Source: Comamonadaceae bacterium OH2545_COT-014
GTDB taxonomy: Bacteria > Pseudomonadota > Gammaproteobacteria > Burkholderiales > Burkholderiaceae_C
NCBI GenBank assembly: GCA_003859965.1
Contig: RQYR01000001.1
Location: 1-64,000 of the forward strand
Length of the DNA: 64,000 nucleotides
Reading direction: 5' to 3'
Each line of letters starts with the position of its first letter. Positions within the stretch are counted from its first letter, which is position 1. Shown here one piece after another: positions 47,097 to 55,624 of the stretch. Below the pieces are notes generated by a model. It searched no databases. It saw nothing but the letters and a program-made list of their open reading frames with translations, and was not told where the DNA came from. A program made the position numbers and the translations under genes.

Positions 47097-48353
47097 ATGA
47101 CTGAAACCGCCCCCGTTCCTGCCGGCCCCCTGCCTGCGTCCGCCCCTCGCACCCAACCCGCCACCCGTACCGTCCTCGTCACCGGCGCGGGCAAGCGCCT
47201 GGGCCGCGCCATGGCGCTAGCGCTGGCGCAGTCAGGCTGGCAAGTGGCCGTGCACTACCACCGCTCGCGCCAGGCGGCGCTGGACACCGTGGCCGCCTGC
47301 GCCGCGCATGCCGCGTCTGCCGCCTTCCGCGCCGACTTGGCCGAAGAAGCCGCCGTGCGCGCCCTGCTGCCGCGCGTGGCCGCGCACTTCGGCCGCGTGG
47401 ACGCCGTGGTCAACAGCGCCGCGCTGTTCGAGTTCGACGACGCCGCCCGCTTCGGCCACGCCCTGCTCGACGCCCACCTGCACACCAACACCGCCGCGCC
47501 GCTGCTGCTGGCGCAGGCCCTGGCCGCGCACCTGGCCGCGCGCCGCGCGCCGCCAGCCAGCGGCTGCGTAGTCAACCTGCTGGACCAGAAGCTCTTCAAC
47601 CCCAACCCCGACTTTCTCAGCTACACCCTCAGCAAAGCCGCCCTGCACGCGGCCACCACGCTGCTGGCCCAGGCGCTGGCCCCTGCCGTGCGCGTGGTCG
47701 GCGTGGCCCCCGGCCTCACGCTCAGCAGCCATCTGATGGAAAGCGAAGCCGCCTTCGAGCGCCTGCACGCGCAAAGCCCGCTGGGCAAGTCCTCCACCCC
47801 TGAGGACGTGGCCGCCACCGTGCGCTTCGCGCTGGACAACGCCTCCATCACCGGCGCCACGCTGCTGGTGGACGGCGGCCAGCACCTGATGCGCTTCGAG
47901 CGTGATTTTTCCATGATGGAAACGGCCTCAGCGCCCGTCCCTTCTGCCCAAGCAGCTCCTTTTTTTGAAGCAGACCTTGCACCATCGCCCGCGCAGGGCG
48001 GCCAGAGCCTGACGCTGACCGGCCTGCGCTTCAACGCCAACCTGGGCATTCTGGCGCACGAAAAAACCGCGCCCCAGCCCATCCAGGTCGATGCCGAGCT
48101 GAACCTGGGCGCGCAACCGCTGCGCCCGCGCGACGACGACATCACCCACGTGCTCGACTACCGCAAGGTGCGTCAGATCATCATCGACGAATGCACGGCC
48201 GAGCACGTGAACCTGCTGGAAACGCTGATCGGCAAGCTCTGCCAGCGCCTGCTGCGCCTGCCCGGCGTGCACGGCGTGCGCGTGAAGATCACCAAGCTCG
48301 AAATCTTCGACGACTGTGAAGTCGCCATCCGCATGGAAGCCGGGCAGTGGTAA
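47097..48353 (+). CDS. FolM-type pteridine reductase (SDR) fused to dihydroneopterin aldolase (FolB)
   Basis: One 418-residue frame joins two folate enzymes. The N-terminal short-chain dehydrogenase (about 20-270) has TGAGKRLGRAMALAL, the TGxxxRxG variant of pterin reductases, VVNSAALFEFDD, and the active-site Tyr-x3-Lys in SYTLSKAALH. The C-terminal part (about 300-418) matches dihydroneopterin aldolase: LTGLRFNANLGILAHEK, THVLDYRKV, EHVNLLETLIGKLCQRLL and the final VRVKITKLEIFDDCEVAIRM with the catalytic Lys. A Pro/Ala-rich linker of about 35 residues joins them. In relatives the two are usually separate neighbouring genes. The fusion would link dihydrofolate/pterin reduction and dihydroneopterin conversion. 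Confidence 0.88.
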   Translation: MTETAPVPAGPLPASAPRTQPATRTVLVTGAGKRLGRAMALALAQSGWQVAVHYHRSRQAALDTVAACAAHAASAAFRADLAEEAAVRALLPRVAAHFGRVDAVVNSAALFEFDDAARFGHALLDAHLHTNTAAPLLLAQALAAHLAARRAPPASGCVVNLLDQKLFNPNPDFLSYTLSKAALHAATTLLAQALAPAVRVVGVAPGLTLSSHLMESEAAFERLHAQSPLGKSSTPEDVAATVRFALDNASITGATLLVDGGQHLMRFERDFSMMETASAPVPSAQAAPFFEADLAPSPAQGGQSLTLTGLRFNANLGILAHEKTAPQPIQVDAELNLGAQPLRPRDDDITHVLDYRKVRQIIIDECTAEHVNLLETLIGKLCQRLLRLPGVHGVRVKITKLEIFDDCEVAIRMEAGQW

Positions 48354-48518
48354 GTGGCTGAGGCTGGGCCGGCGCGCGTGAGCGCAGCAAAGCCGGCAGC
48401 ACCCAGTCGAGCGAGCGTGCGCCCATCAGGCCCCCTGGTAACGCTACCAACTGTTCAGGCGGCCGTTGTGGCGCTCCAATGTCTGCCTGGATGCAATGAA
48501 TTTTTCAGGGAGATGTTG

Positions 48519-49286
48519 ATGAATACCGTTGCCATGCCTTCCAGCGTTTCGGGCCCAGCACCCTACATGCCTGCGCCTGGGGATGGCGCTGGGCCGTACT
48601 GGCCCGGTGCTGCACTGCCGGCCGCCACCGGCGCCACTGCCCAGCCCCGAACAGACGCACTGGCGCAGCAAGGCCACCACCTGCTGCGTGATATGGCGCA
48701 GGCGGCGCGTGGGCCGGCTATGGCCGAGGTTGCCGCAGCGCAGGCCGAGGCAACTGCCCCGCCGCAAGAACTCAGCGGCAGGGACTGGGTGGCCCGCTTT
48801 CCCACCAGCCGCTCACTGGACGATCTGGCACCGGGCTTTCGTGAAAAAGCCACGGCCTTTGTGGACGCCATGCGGGCTGCGGGGGCCGATGTCCGCATTT
48901 CTGCCACGCACCGGCCGGCCGAGCGGGCGTACCTGATGCGCTACGCTTGGGACATTTCCAAAGGACTCATACAGCCCGACCGAGTGCCCAGCCATCCGAA
49001 CGTGCCCATCAACTGGAATCACGGAACGAAAGTCAAGTCCGTCACGGCCGCCAAGGAGATGGTCAGGGCCTACAACATCGTGCACAGGCCGGCGCTGACC
49101 TCCAACCACATACGGGGCACCGCCATCGACATGACGGTGACCGGCATCATCGGCAAGACCATGACGAACGGCACGGGCCAGCCAGTCAAGATCAAGACCA
49201 TGGAAGATTTGTACAAGGTCGGTGAATCCTATGGCGTCCTCAAGCTGCGCAGCGATCCACCCCACTGGTCGGCCGATGGCCGCTGA
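48519..49286 (+). CDS. M15-family peptidase (VanY/D,D-carboxypeptidase-like) without signal peptide
   Basis: The 255-residue protein has a Pro/Gly/Ala-rich N-terminal region (1-95) and a peptidase M15 domain (about 100-255). The zinc motif SNHIRGTAID (S195, H197, D204) matches SxHxxGxAxD, and the last ligand lies in DPPHWS (D246, H249). Such enzymes cut peptidoglycan peptide bridges. There is no signal peptide or lipobox, which is odd for a cell-wall enzyme. The ATG at 48519 follows AGGGAG. Its end overlaps the next gene, which encodes an exported protein. The pair may be a secreted effector with its immunity protein. Cell-lysis or recycling roles are alternatives. G+C seems lower than in neighbours. 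Confidence 0.75.
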   Translation: MNTVAMPSSVSGPAPYMPAPGDGAGPYWPGAALPAATGATAQPRTDALAQQGHHLLRDMAQAARGPAMAEVAAAQAEATAPPQELSGRDWVARFPTSRSLDDLAPGFREKATAFVDAMRAAGADVRISATHRPAERAYLMRYAWDISKGLIQPDRVPSHPNVPINWNHGTKVKSVTAAKEMVRAYNIVHRPALTSNHIRGTAIDMTVTGIIGKTMTNGTGQPVKIKTMEDLYKVGESYGVLKLRSDPPHWSADGR

Positions 49287-49911
49287 ACGCTTGGCCGAAT
49301 GGCTACGCCTCGCGGCGTTGGCGATGCTGCTGGCCGCCGGCATGGGCGCTGGCGCGCAAACCGCCCCGGTGCGCACAAGCGCCGAGCCGGCAGGCGTCTT
49401 GCCCGCGTCGGGCTTCGTGCTCATCACGCCCGATGGGCAGGCCCATGTGCATCTGTCCCGCCCGCTGGCAGCGGGCGAGCGCCTGTGGGTGCAATGGCCC
49501 GATCGCGCAGGCCAGCCCAGCTGCTGCCGGCGCCTGGCTGCCGATGCGCTTCAGCCCGTGAGCGCATCAGAGCAGAGCGCTGGGGACGACAAACCGCAAC
49601 ACCCCGTGGTCATGGCGCTGGATGGCAGCACGCCCGCGCACTACCGTCTGCGCGTCACCGACGAACTCGCTGGGGACAGTTTTTTGGGCATGGCGCTGGC
49701 AGCGCCGCGCGTGCGCGCCCAAGGCCCCCATGCATTGCACGCCGCGCCAGACATCCGCGTGCGCATGTGCGCAGGGGCCGAGGGCCTGAACCTGCTGACG
49801 CAAGCCGGCCAGCGGCGCCAGGCGCTTTACCTGGGCCTGGGCTATCCGATCGAGTCATCCCACCCCTGCACGCCGCAAGACGAAGACTTCATTCGCCGCG
49901 CAAGTCAGTAA
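49276..49911 (+). CDS. Exported protein of unknown function, candidate immunity partner
   Basis: The 211-residue protein has a signal peptide (RLAALAMLLAAGMGAGAQ) and a soluble domain with VLITPDGQAHVHLSRPL, WPDRAGQPSCCRRLAADAL, FLGMALAAPRVRAQGPHAL, IRVRMCAGAEGLNLLT and ALYLGLGYPIESSHPC. Four Cys (two adjacent) could form disulfides. Its ATG lies inside the peptidase gene, 11 bp overlap, so translation is coupled. No named family is recognised. Its periplasmic location and overlap fit an immunity protein. A half end of the MITE-like repeat begins at its TAA stop. Confidence 0.6.
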   Translation: MAAERLAEWLRLAALAMLLAAGMGAGAQTAPVRTSAEPAGVLPASGFVLITPDGQAHVHLSRPLAAGERLWVQWPDRAGQPSCCRRLAADALQPVSASEQSAGDDKPQHPVVMALDGSTPAHYRLRVTDELAGDSFLGMALAAPRVRAQGPHALHAAPDIRVRMCAGAEGLNLLTQAGQRRQALYLGLGYPIESSHPCTPQDEDFIRRASQ

Positions 49912-49925
49912 GAACCTGTTCAAAG
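49911..49925 (+). repeat. Solo end of the MITE-like repeat
   Basis: AGAACCTGTTCAAAG matches the left end of copies A-F, but no core or right end follows. It overlaps by one base the TAA stop of the exported protein gene. Confidence 0.7.
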
Positions 49926-49952
49926 GCTGAACGTGTGCTGGAAAGCGCCGCC

Positions 49953-50492
49953 TCAGCCGGGGGCTGGCACCAGGCGCGGGATGCGCGCGCGGCAGTTGGG
50001 GTAGGCCTGCTGCACCTTCACCTCGATCAGGCGCGCGGCCGAAGGCCAGTCCTGCCAATAGTCGCCCACTTCGTCGATCACGCGCGCCGTGCCGTTGATG
50101 CGCACGCGCGTGGCGCTGGCAAAGTCGATGAACAGCATGCCGATGCGCGGGTTGGTCAACAAGTTGCCGATGCTGTTGAAGAAGTTGTTGCCGGGGTAGT
50201 CGGGGAAGACGATGGTGCGCTCATCGGGCACGGCGAGCAGCGGCTCCGGGTCGTTTGGCGGGGCGTGCTGGCGGCCCCGGTAGCTGCAATCGCAATCGCC
50301 GCGGTCATTGGCGGTGGCGATGAAGAAAAAGGGCTGGGCCCGCAGAAACGCGATCAGGCGCGGGTTGAGCCGGTCGCGCACCGAGGCGGCCAGCCCGCGC
50401 GTCAGACGCGCGACGCCATAGCGCTGATGGGCTTGCAGCTCGCCGGGGTGAAAAACGCCGAAGCCGGGGTCGTCAGGATCTGCATCATTCAT
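49953..50492 (-). CDS. PPOX-fold flavoprotein (pyridoxamine 5'-phosphate oxidase-like)
   Basis: The 179-residue protein belongs to the split-barrel PPOX family that binds FMN, F420 or haem. Motifs: FIATANDRGDCDCSYRGRQ (FMN phosphate region), VFPDYPGNNFFNSIGNLLTNPRIGMLFIDF, VRINGTARVI and a C-terminal VQQAYPNCRARIPRL. It is not the vitamin B6 enzyme itself. It resembles the stand-alone group often annotated as pyridoxamine 5'-phosphate oxidase family protein. Its ATG overlaps by 4 bp the stop codon of the A/T-rich gene upstream, although its own composition is that of the host. Function unknown. Confidence 0.8.
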   Translation of the reverse strand: MNDADPDDPGFGVFHPGELQAHQRYGVARLTRGLAASVRDRLNPRLIAFLRAQPFFFIATANDRGDCDCSYRGRQHAPPNDPEPLLAVPDERTIVFPDYPGNNFFNSIGNLLTNPRIGMLFIDFASATRVRINGTARVIDEVGDYWQDWPSAARLIEVKVQQAYPNCRARIPRLVPAPG

Positions 50493-51334
50493 GATTCAAT
50501 TTGGTATGTCCAGAAATCAGACCAAAGATCACAATATTCCATACAAATTTTCTCGATCTCATCAAAGCGATCCGGCTCTATAGCTTGAGTCAAGATGACC
50601 CACAAGTCGTCTTCGTGGTCATCATCCGCAGCGGATGCGCTTTCATCCGTACTTACCCCATGAACATGGTAGTAGCCACTGTCAACATCGATACCAACAG
50701 CTCTAGTGGCTTTTCGCAGTGGTGGACTAAAGAGAATAACCTCTTCTTCAGCCACACCAAGAAGTGCCACTACCGAGTCGTAGTTGGCGTAAGCATGCTC
50801 AAGAAAATTCCTGACTCTTTTGGAAGCTTCGCTTGGATTATAGCTCTGCCGAATACTTGCAGACAGGGAAAGACTTTCACAAACATCCTCAAACAAAATA
50901 TAATGCGCATAAGCCGGATTTCCACGAAAGTAGCCTGCAGAGTCCAGCCCTGGAGTGAAGCCAAATTCATCCAAGTCATTGAGCGTAAGCAAAAAGCGAG
51001 GCGGAATCTTGCTCCCTGGCGCCAATCTCGGCTCCAACCTATGGGAAAGATGCTGAGCCATTAACAATGCATCAGTGAAGATCTGCACAATTGCATGGCG
51101 ATACTCAAGGTGAATTTTTTGCATTTTCTCGAAAGAGAATTTACCTTCACTCAATAGTTTGATTGCTTGATGGCGAGATACAGGGTGATGCTTGATCTTC
51201 TCCCTCAGTGATTCAATAAACCTCTCATTTCTCTTCCAATCCTCAATTTTGAGGCTTCTTTTAATTTCATGGATAGCCTTTTCTCTTGGGCCATTGTAAT
51301 CATCCATTTTTTTTGACGAATTGACGACTTGCAT
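50489..51334 (-). CDS. A/T-rich haem-oxygenase-like (iron-containing redox enzyme) family protein
   Basis: The 281-residue, all-alpha product stands out as A/T-rich against a very G/C-rich background, a sign of recent transfer. It resembles the haem-oxygenase-like diiron oxidase scaffold (UndA/BesC/SznF group, Haem_oxygenas_2). Helix 1 has HLEYRH (E77, H80). Next comes LNDLDEFGFTPG (E123) with AYAHYILFE (H144). The C-terminal helix region has YYHVHGVSTD and DDDHEDDLW (H223, H225, D230, D237-239, H240). A Lys/Arg-rich N-terminus (1-60) precedes the core. Its TGA overlaps the ATG of the PPOX flavoprotein. The substrate is unknown, and the metal ligands are a by-eye match. An unrelated all-alpha protein is possible. 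Confidence 0.55.
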   Translation of the reverse strand: MQVVNSSKKMDDYNGPREKAIHEIKRSLKIEDWKRNERFIESLREKIKHHPVSRHQAIKLLSEGKFSFEKMQKIHLEYRHAIVQIFTDALLMAQHLSHRLEPRLAPGSKIPPRFLLTLNDLDEFGFTPGLDSAGYFRGNPAYAHYILFEDVCESLSLSASIRQSYNPSEASKRVRNFLEHAYANYDSVVALLGVAEEEVILFSPPLRKATRAVGIDVDSGYYHVHGVSTDESASAADDDHEDDLWVILTQAIEPDRFDEIEKICMEYCDLWSDFWTYQIES

Positions 51335-51382
51335 GGATATTTACCCCCATCTAATTCTCATGAAGCTTGTGAGCCAGACACC

Positions 51383-51402
51383 TTGATACCTATTTATCAA
51401 GA
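51383..51402. promoter_or_regulatory. 20-bp palindrome, possible operator of the A/T-rich operon
   Basis: CTTGATA (51383-51389) and TATCAAG (51396-51402) are perfect 7-bp arms around CCTATT. It lies 49-68 bp upstream of the start of the haem-oxygenase-like gene. It resembles a dimeric regulator site. The spacing is too wide for FNR. Confidence 0.55.
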
Positions 51403-51483
51403 TAGTGCCCACAAAATAAACAACGGCTGCTGGGCTGCCAGATAACCGTGTATCCAACACCCAGCAAGCAAAACTGCAAGGGT

Positions 51484-53010
51484 TTAGAAGAACCCCATCG
51501 CATTGGCGTTGTAGCTCACCAGCAGGCACTTGGTCTGCTGGTAGTGCTTGAGCGCCATCTTGTGGTTCTCGCGGCCGATGCCCGATTGCTTGTAGCCGCC
51601 AAAGGCCGCGTGCGCCGGGTAGAGGTGGTAGCAGTTGGTCCACACCCGCCCGGCCTGGATGCCGCGGCCCATGCGGTAGGCGCGGGTGCCGCTGCGCGTC
51701 CACACCCCGGCGCCCAGGCCGAAGATGGTGTCGTTGGCAATGGCCAGGGCCTCTTCCTCGTCCTTGAAGGTGGTCACGGCCGCCACCGGGCCGAAGATTT
51801 CCTCCTGGAACACGCGCATGTCGTTCTGGCCGAACAGCATGGTCGGCTGCACGTAAAAGCCCTCGTTGATGCCCTCGCCGGGGCGGCTGCGGGCGCCGCC
51901 GGTGAGCACCTTGGCGCCTTCTTTCTGACCCACATCGAAGTAGCCCAGGATCTTGTCCATCTGCTGCTGCGAGGCCTGCGCGCCCACCATGGTGTTGGCA
52001 TCGAGCGGGTGGCCCAGCTTCATGGCCTGCACGCGCTTGACCGCCTTCTCGATGAAGCGCTCGTAGATCGACTCCTGCACCAGGATGCGCGAGGGGCAGG
52101 TGCAGACCTCGCCCTGGTTGAGCGCGAACATCGACAGCCCCTCCAGCGCCTTGTCCAGAAAGGCGTCGTCGTGGTCCATCACGTCGGCAAAGAAGATGTT
52201 GGGGCTCTTGCCGCCCAGCTCCACGGTGCTGGGGATGAGGTTCTCCGCCGCGCACTTGAGGATGTGCTTGCCCACCGGGGTGGAGCCGGTGAAGGCCACC
52301 TTGGCGATGCGCTTGCTGGTGGCCAGGGCGTTGCCCGCCTCCTTGCCGAAGCCGTTGACCACGTTGACCACGCCCGGCGGCAGCAAGTCACCAATCAGCT
52401 CCATCAGCAGCATGATGGAAGCGGGCGTCTGCTCGGCAGGCTTGAGCACCACGGTACAGCCTGCGGCCAGCGCCACCGGCAGCTTCCAGGCCGCCATCAA
52501 CAGCGGGAAGTTCCACGGAATGATCTGCCCGACCACGCCCACCGGCTCGTTGAAGTGGTAGGCCACGGTGTCGTGGTCGATCTCGGAAATGCCGCCTTCC
52601 TGCGCGCGCAGGCAGCCGGCGAAGTAGCGGAAGTGGTCGATCGCCAGCGGCACGTCGGCGGCCATGGTCTCGCGCAGCGGCTTGCCATTGTCGATGGTCT
52701 CGGCCACGGCCAGGCGCTGGAGGTTCTGCTCCATGCGGTCGGCAATGCGCAGCAAGGTGTTGGAGCGATCCTGCGGCGAAGTCGCAGCCCATTTCGGGAA
52801 GGCCGCGTGCGCCGCATCCAGCGCCAGCTCGATGTCCTCCGCGCCCGAGCGCGCCACCTTGCAGAACGGCTGGCCGGTGATGGGCGAGACGTTCTCGAAA
52901 TACTCGCCCTTGACTGGCGGCACCCACTTGCCGCCGATGTAGTTGTCGTAGCTGGCGCGATAGGGAAAGTCGGTGTCGATGCCCATGCGCTTGAGTTCCT
53001 TGGCGTCCAT
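51484..53010 (-). CDS. NAD-dependent aldehyde dehydrogenase (ExaC/AcoD-type)
   Basis: The 508-residue enzyme oxidises acetaldehyde or related aldehydes to acids. Motifs: [37 protein letters not shown] (catalytic Glu in the ELGG segment), [15 protein letters not shown] with the active-site Cys near residue 305, and EEIFGPV. The length and C-terminal YNANAMGFF fit the 506-residue ExaC/AcoD group. AGGAG precedes the ATG at 53010. A sigma-54 promoter and a divergent AcoR-type activator gene lie upstream, so expression is probably induced by an alcohol, acetoin or aldehyde signal. Confidence 0.94.
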   Translation of the reverse strand: MDAKELKRMGIDTDFPYRASYDNYIGGKWVPPVKGEYFENVSPITGQPFCKVARSGAEDIELALDAAHAAFPKWAATSPQDRSNTLLRIADRMEQNLQRLAVAETIDNGKPLRETMAADVPLAIDHFRYFAGCLRAQEGGISEIDHDTVAYHFNEPVGVVGQIIPWNFPLLMAAWKLPVALAAGCTVVLKPAEQTPASIMLLMELIGDLLPPGVVNVVNGFGKEAGNALATSKRIAKVAFTGSTPVGKHILKCAAENLIPSTVELGGKSPNIFFADVMDHDDAFLDKALEGLSMFALNQGEVCTCPSRILVQESIYERFIEKAVKRVQAMKLGHPLDANTMVGAQASQQQMDKILGYFDVGQKEGAKVLTGGARSRPGEGINEGFYVQPTMLFGQNDMRVFQEEIFGPVAAVTTFKDEEEALAIANDTIFGLGAGVWTRSGTRAYRMGRGIQAGRVWTNCYHLYPAHAAFGGYKQSGIGRENHKMALKHYQQTKCLLVSYNANAMGFF

Positions 53011-53051
53011 GCGTGTCTCCTGTCGATTGGTTGAATAGGGAACCCTGGCTC

Positions 53052-53067
53052 TGCAACGGCCATGCCA
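53052..53067 (-). promoter_or_regulatory. Sigma-54 promoter of the aldehyde dehydrogenase gene
   Basis: On the minus strand TGGCATGGCCGTTGCA matches the -24/-12 consensus TGGCAC-N5-TTGCW with GG and GC exactly 10 bases apart. Transcription would start about 12 bases downstream, near 53040, giving a leader of about 30 nt before the ATG. Confidence 0.88.
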
Positions 53068-53174
53068 AAAACCCGCCGCCGGCCCCAAAGCCAGGGTTTG
53101 TCCGCATGCGCCGCCACCCTCGCGCCCAGCAATCCGCCCGCCCGGCCGCGCCCGCGCCACGGCGCCCCCGCCGC

Positions 53175-53231
53175 ACCGTGCCACAACGGCACAACAGACC
53201 GGCACACCGTGGCACAACACGAGACAACGCG
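53175..53231. promoter_or_regulatory. Enhancer-like repeats (putative AcoR-type activator sites)
   Basis: ACCGTGCCACAAC at 53175-53187 and ACCGTGGCACAAC at 53206-53218 are near-identical direct repeats 31 bases apart. The first overlaps the inverted repeat GTGCC-N5-GGCAC (53178-53192). They lie about 110-165 bp upstream of the sigma-54 promoter, the usual distance for activator binding. The surrounding intergenic region (53011-53400) shows no other gene. Confidence 0.6.
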
Positions 53232-53279
53232 GCACAGGCCCATGCCGCCCATGACACGCCCGGCGCGGGCCAGGGCCGT

Positions 53280-53294
53280 AGAACAGGTTCTTGC
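53280..53294 (-). repeat. Second solo end of the MITE-like repeat
   Basis: AGAACAGGTTCTTGC is the reverse of the repeat terminus (AAGAACCTGTTC). No core sequence is near it. It lies between the enhancer-like repeats and the activator gene. Confidence 0.6.
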
Positions 53295-53400
53295 ACCACC
53301 GTGCTAGCATGGGCCGCGCCAGATACCACGCATGCCCGCCAGCCGCAACGGCGCCGGAAAAAGCGCCTCTGCGGCCAGCGCGGGCGCCAGGAGACAAGCC

Positions 53401-55443
53401 ATGCCGCCTCAGCCCCTCGCCACGCCGGCACGCCCTGCCGTGCCGGATGCCTTGCTCCATCACGCGCGCCAGGCGCTGCAATCCGGCGCGCCGGCCGACG
53501 ACCTGCTGCCCCCCGCGCTGGGCCACGTTTCGCGCTCGTGGCGGCGCAGCATGGCCGCCGGCCTGAACGCCTTCGCCCCGCGCGTGGGCACGGCACCGCT
53601 CACCCGCCTGGAGGTAGCCCGCGCCACCGAGCGCCAGCACGAGCTGCTGGCCCATGCCCGCCCGGTCATGCAATACCTGATGGGCCAGACGCGCGAACAC
53701 GCCGGCATGGTCATCCTGGCCGACGCCGACGGCCTGCTGCTGCACGCCCTGGGCGACGCGCCCTTCCTGCAACGCGCCGAGCGCGTAGCGCTGGCGCCCG
53801 GCGCCTCCTGGCACGAGCACCACCGCGGCACCAACGCCATCGGCACCGCGCTGGCCGAGGCCGCGCCCGTGATGGTGCACGGCGCCGAGCACTTCCTCGA
53901 ATGCAACGGCTTTCTCACGTGCGCCGCCGCCCCCGTCACCGCGCCCGACGGGCAGGTGCTGGGCGTGCTGGACTTTTCCAGCGAACGCCAGCGCCACCAC
54001 CCGCGCATCTTCGACCTGGTGCGCGCCGCCTCGCAGATGATCGAAAACCGCCTCTTCGCCGCCCGCCACGGGCGGCAGCTGCGCCTGCACCTGCACCCCC
54101 TGCCCGAAGGCCTGGGCACCCTGGCCGAAGGCGTGCTCGCCGTGGCCGAGGACGGCCTCGTCACCGGCGCCAACACCGCAGCACTGGCCTTGCTGAACCT
54201 GCCCGCGCGCCAGATCGGGCGCGTGCGCCTGCACGAGCTGCTGGACACCTGCGTCGAAGCCCTGCTGCGCCACGCCCACGGCCACGGCGGCCACGCCCTG
54301 CTCAAGGCACGCCCCCTGGCCGCGCGCGCCGCCCCCCTGCTGCACTTGCGCGTGCAACCCGCCACCGTGCCCGCGCCGCAGTTGCCCGCCGTACCGGCCG
54401 TGCCCGCCGCCGATGCCCTGCACGCCCTGGACACGGGCGACGCCGCTTGGCGCGCCACGCTGCACAAGGCCCGCAAGCTGCTGCCCCAGCCCATCGCCCT
54501 GCTGCTGCACGGTGAATCCGGCACCGGCAAGGAAGTCCTGGCGCGCGCCCTGCACGACAGCGGCCCGCGCCGCGCCCGCGCCTTCGTCGCCGTCAACTGC
54601 GCCGCCCTGCCCGAGCACCTGATCGAAGCCGAGCTGTTCGGCCACGCCCCCGGCGCCTTCACCGGCGCGCGGCGCGAAGGCGCGCCCGGCCTCATCCGCC
54701 AGGCCGACGGCGGCACCCTGCTGCTGGACGAAATCGGCGACATGCCCCTGGCCCTGCAAACCCGGCTGCTGCGCGTGCTGCAAGAGCGCCGCGTCACCCC
54801 GCTGGGCGGCGGCCAGCCGGTGGCGGTGGACTTCGCCCTCATCTGCGCCACCCACCGCGACCTGCGCGCCGAAGTCGCCGCCGGGCGCTTCCGCGCCGAC
54901 CTGTACTGGCGCCTCAACGGCCTGACCCTGCACCTGCCGCCGCTGCGCCAGCGCAGCGACTTCGACGCCCTGGCGCAGCGCATGCTGCAAAACCACGCCG
55001 GCGCCCGCCCGCTGGCGCTGGCCCCCGGCCTGGCCTGCGCCCTGCGCCGCCACGACTGGCCCGGCAACCTGCGCCAGCTCGACAGCGCCCTGCGCACCGC
55101 CATCGCCCTGCTGGACGAGGGCGAAACCCTGATCGACTGGCAGCACCTGCCCGACGACCTGTGCCAGGCGCTGGCGCGCCCTGGCAACGGCGACGATGCC
55201 ACGAGCGGCACGAACGGCATGAGCAACACGAGCGGCACGCACGCCGCCCCCCTCGCCGCCACGCCCCCGCGCCGGCTGGCGCAGCACACCGAGCAGGCCA
55301 TGCACCGCGCCCTCGCCCAGGCCGGCGGCAACATATCGCAAGCCGCGCGCGACCTGGGCATCGGCCGCAGCACCCTGTACCGGTGGCTGCGCCGGGCCCG
55401 CACCGGCGGCGGCACACCCCAGCCCTTTCAGGACTTGCCGTAA
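53401..55443 (+). CDS. acoR: Sigma-54-dependent transcriptional activator (AcoR-type)
   Basis: The 680-residue regulator has an N-terminal GAF-like sensory domain (about 70-240; [17 protein letters not shown] and [20 protein letters not shown] are typical of AcoR). A central AAA+ domain carries Walker [16 protein letters not shown], the sigma-54-contacting GAFTGA loop in [14 protein letters not shown], and Walker [15 protein letters not shown]. The C-terminal Fis-type helix-turn-helix is [32 protein letters not shown]. The start at 53401 follows AGGAG. It is divergent from the aldehyde dehydrogenase gene with a sigma-54 promoter, which it very likely activates in response to a small alcohol, acetoin or aldehyde. 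Confidence 0.93.
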   Translation: MPPQPLATPARPAVPDALLHHARQALQSGAPADDLLPPALGHVSRSWRRSMAAGLNAFAPRVGTAPLTRLEVARATERQHELLAHARPVMQYLMGQTREHAGMVILADADGLLLHALGDAPFLQRAERVALAPGASWHEHHRGTNAIGTALAEAAPVMVHGAEHFLECNGFLTCAAAPVTAPDGQVLGVLDFSSERQRHHPRIFDLVRAASQMIENRLFAARHGRQLRLHLHPLPEGLGTLAEGVLAVAEDGLVTGANTAALALLNLPARQIGRVRLHELLDTCVEALLRHAHGHGGHALLKARPLAARAAPLLHLRVQPATVPAPQLPAVPAVPAADALHALDTGDAAWRATLHKARKLLPQPIALLLHGESGTGKEVLARALHDSGPRRARAFVAVNCAALPEHLIEAELFGHAPGAFTGARREGAPGLIRQADGGTLLLDEIGDMPLALQTRLLRVLQERRVTPLGGGQPVAVDFALICATHRDLRAEVAAGRFRADLYWRLNGLTLHLPPLRQRSDFDALAQRMLQNHAGARPLALAPGLACALRRHDWPGNLRQLDSALRTAIALLDEGETLIDWQHLPDDLCQALARPGNGDDATSGTNGMSNTSGTHAAPLAATPPRRLAQHTEQAMHRALAQAGGNISQAARDLGIGRSTLYRWLRRARTGGGTPQPFQDLP

Positions 55444-55610
55444 ACCACCTTCGCTCCCGTCACCCAGCCCCTGCCGGCCTGTCTGGCCACACTACTGCAA
55501 GAAGCAGTTCAAAGCCGCCCATCCAGGTTTACGCAGAACCACCAGCGCCAAACACTACAAAAACAATAGCTTACTTTGATACCAGGCGGGCCGAAAAGCC
55601 TTTTTCATAG

Positions 55611-55616
55611 GACAAT
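55611..55616 (+). promoter_or_regulatory. -10-like box of a leaderless start (ttcA)
   Basis: GACAAT lies 8 bases before the ttcA ATG, with no ribosome-binding site between. Just upstream (about 55553-55606) is another A-run/ATAGC hairpin of the intergenic family. Confidence 0.45.
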
Positions 55617-55624
55617 CGCTCCCT

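Noticed and set aside
49953-50492. True pyridoxamine 5'-phosphate oxidase (PdxH)
   Set aside because: PdxH is about 210 residues with a distinct C-terminal dimerisation motif (W-x-P-RL-P), which is not seen. This is a stand-alone PPOX-fold protein.
51383-51402. FNR site in front of the A/T-rich gene
   Set aside because: The TTGAT/ATCAA halves are separated by 8 bases rather than 4, so it does not fit the FNR consensus.
51484-55341. Aldehyde dehydrogenase frame extended upstream over the activator gene on the minus strand
   Set aside because: The extension crosses a sigma-54 promoter and lies antisense to acoR. The AGGAG and [10 protein letters not shown] start at 53010 are convincing.
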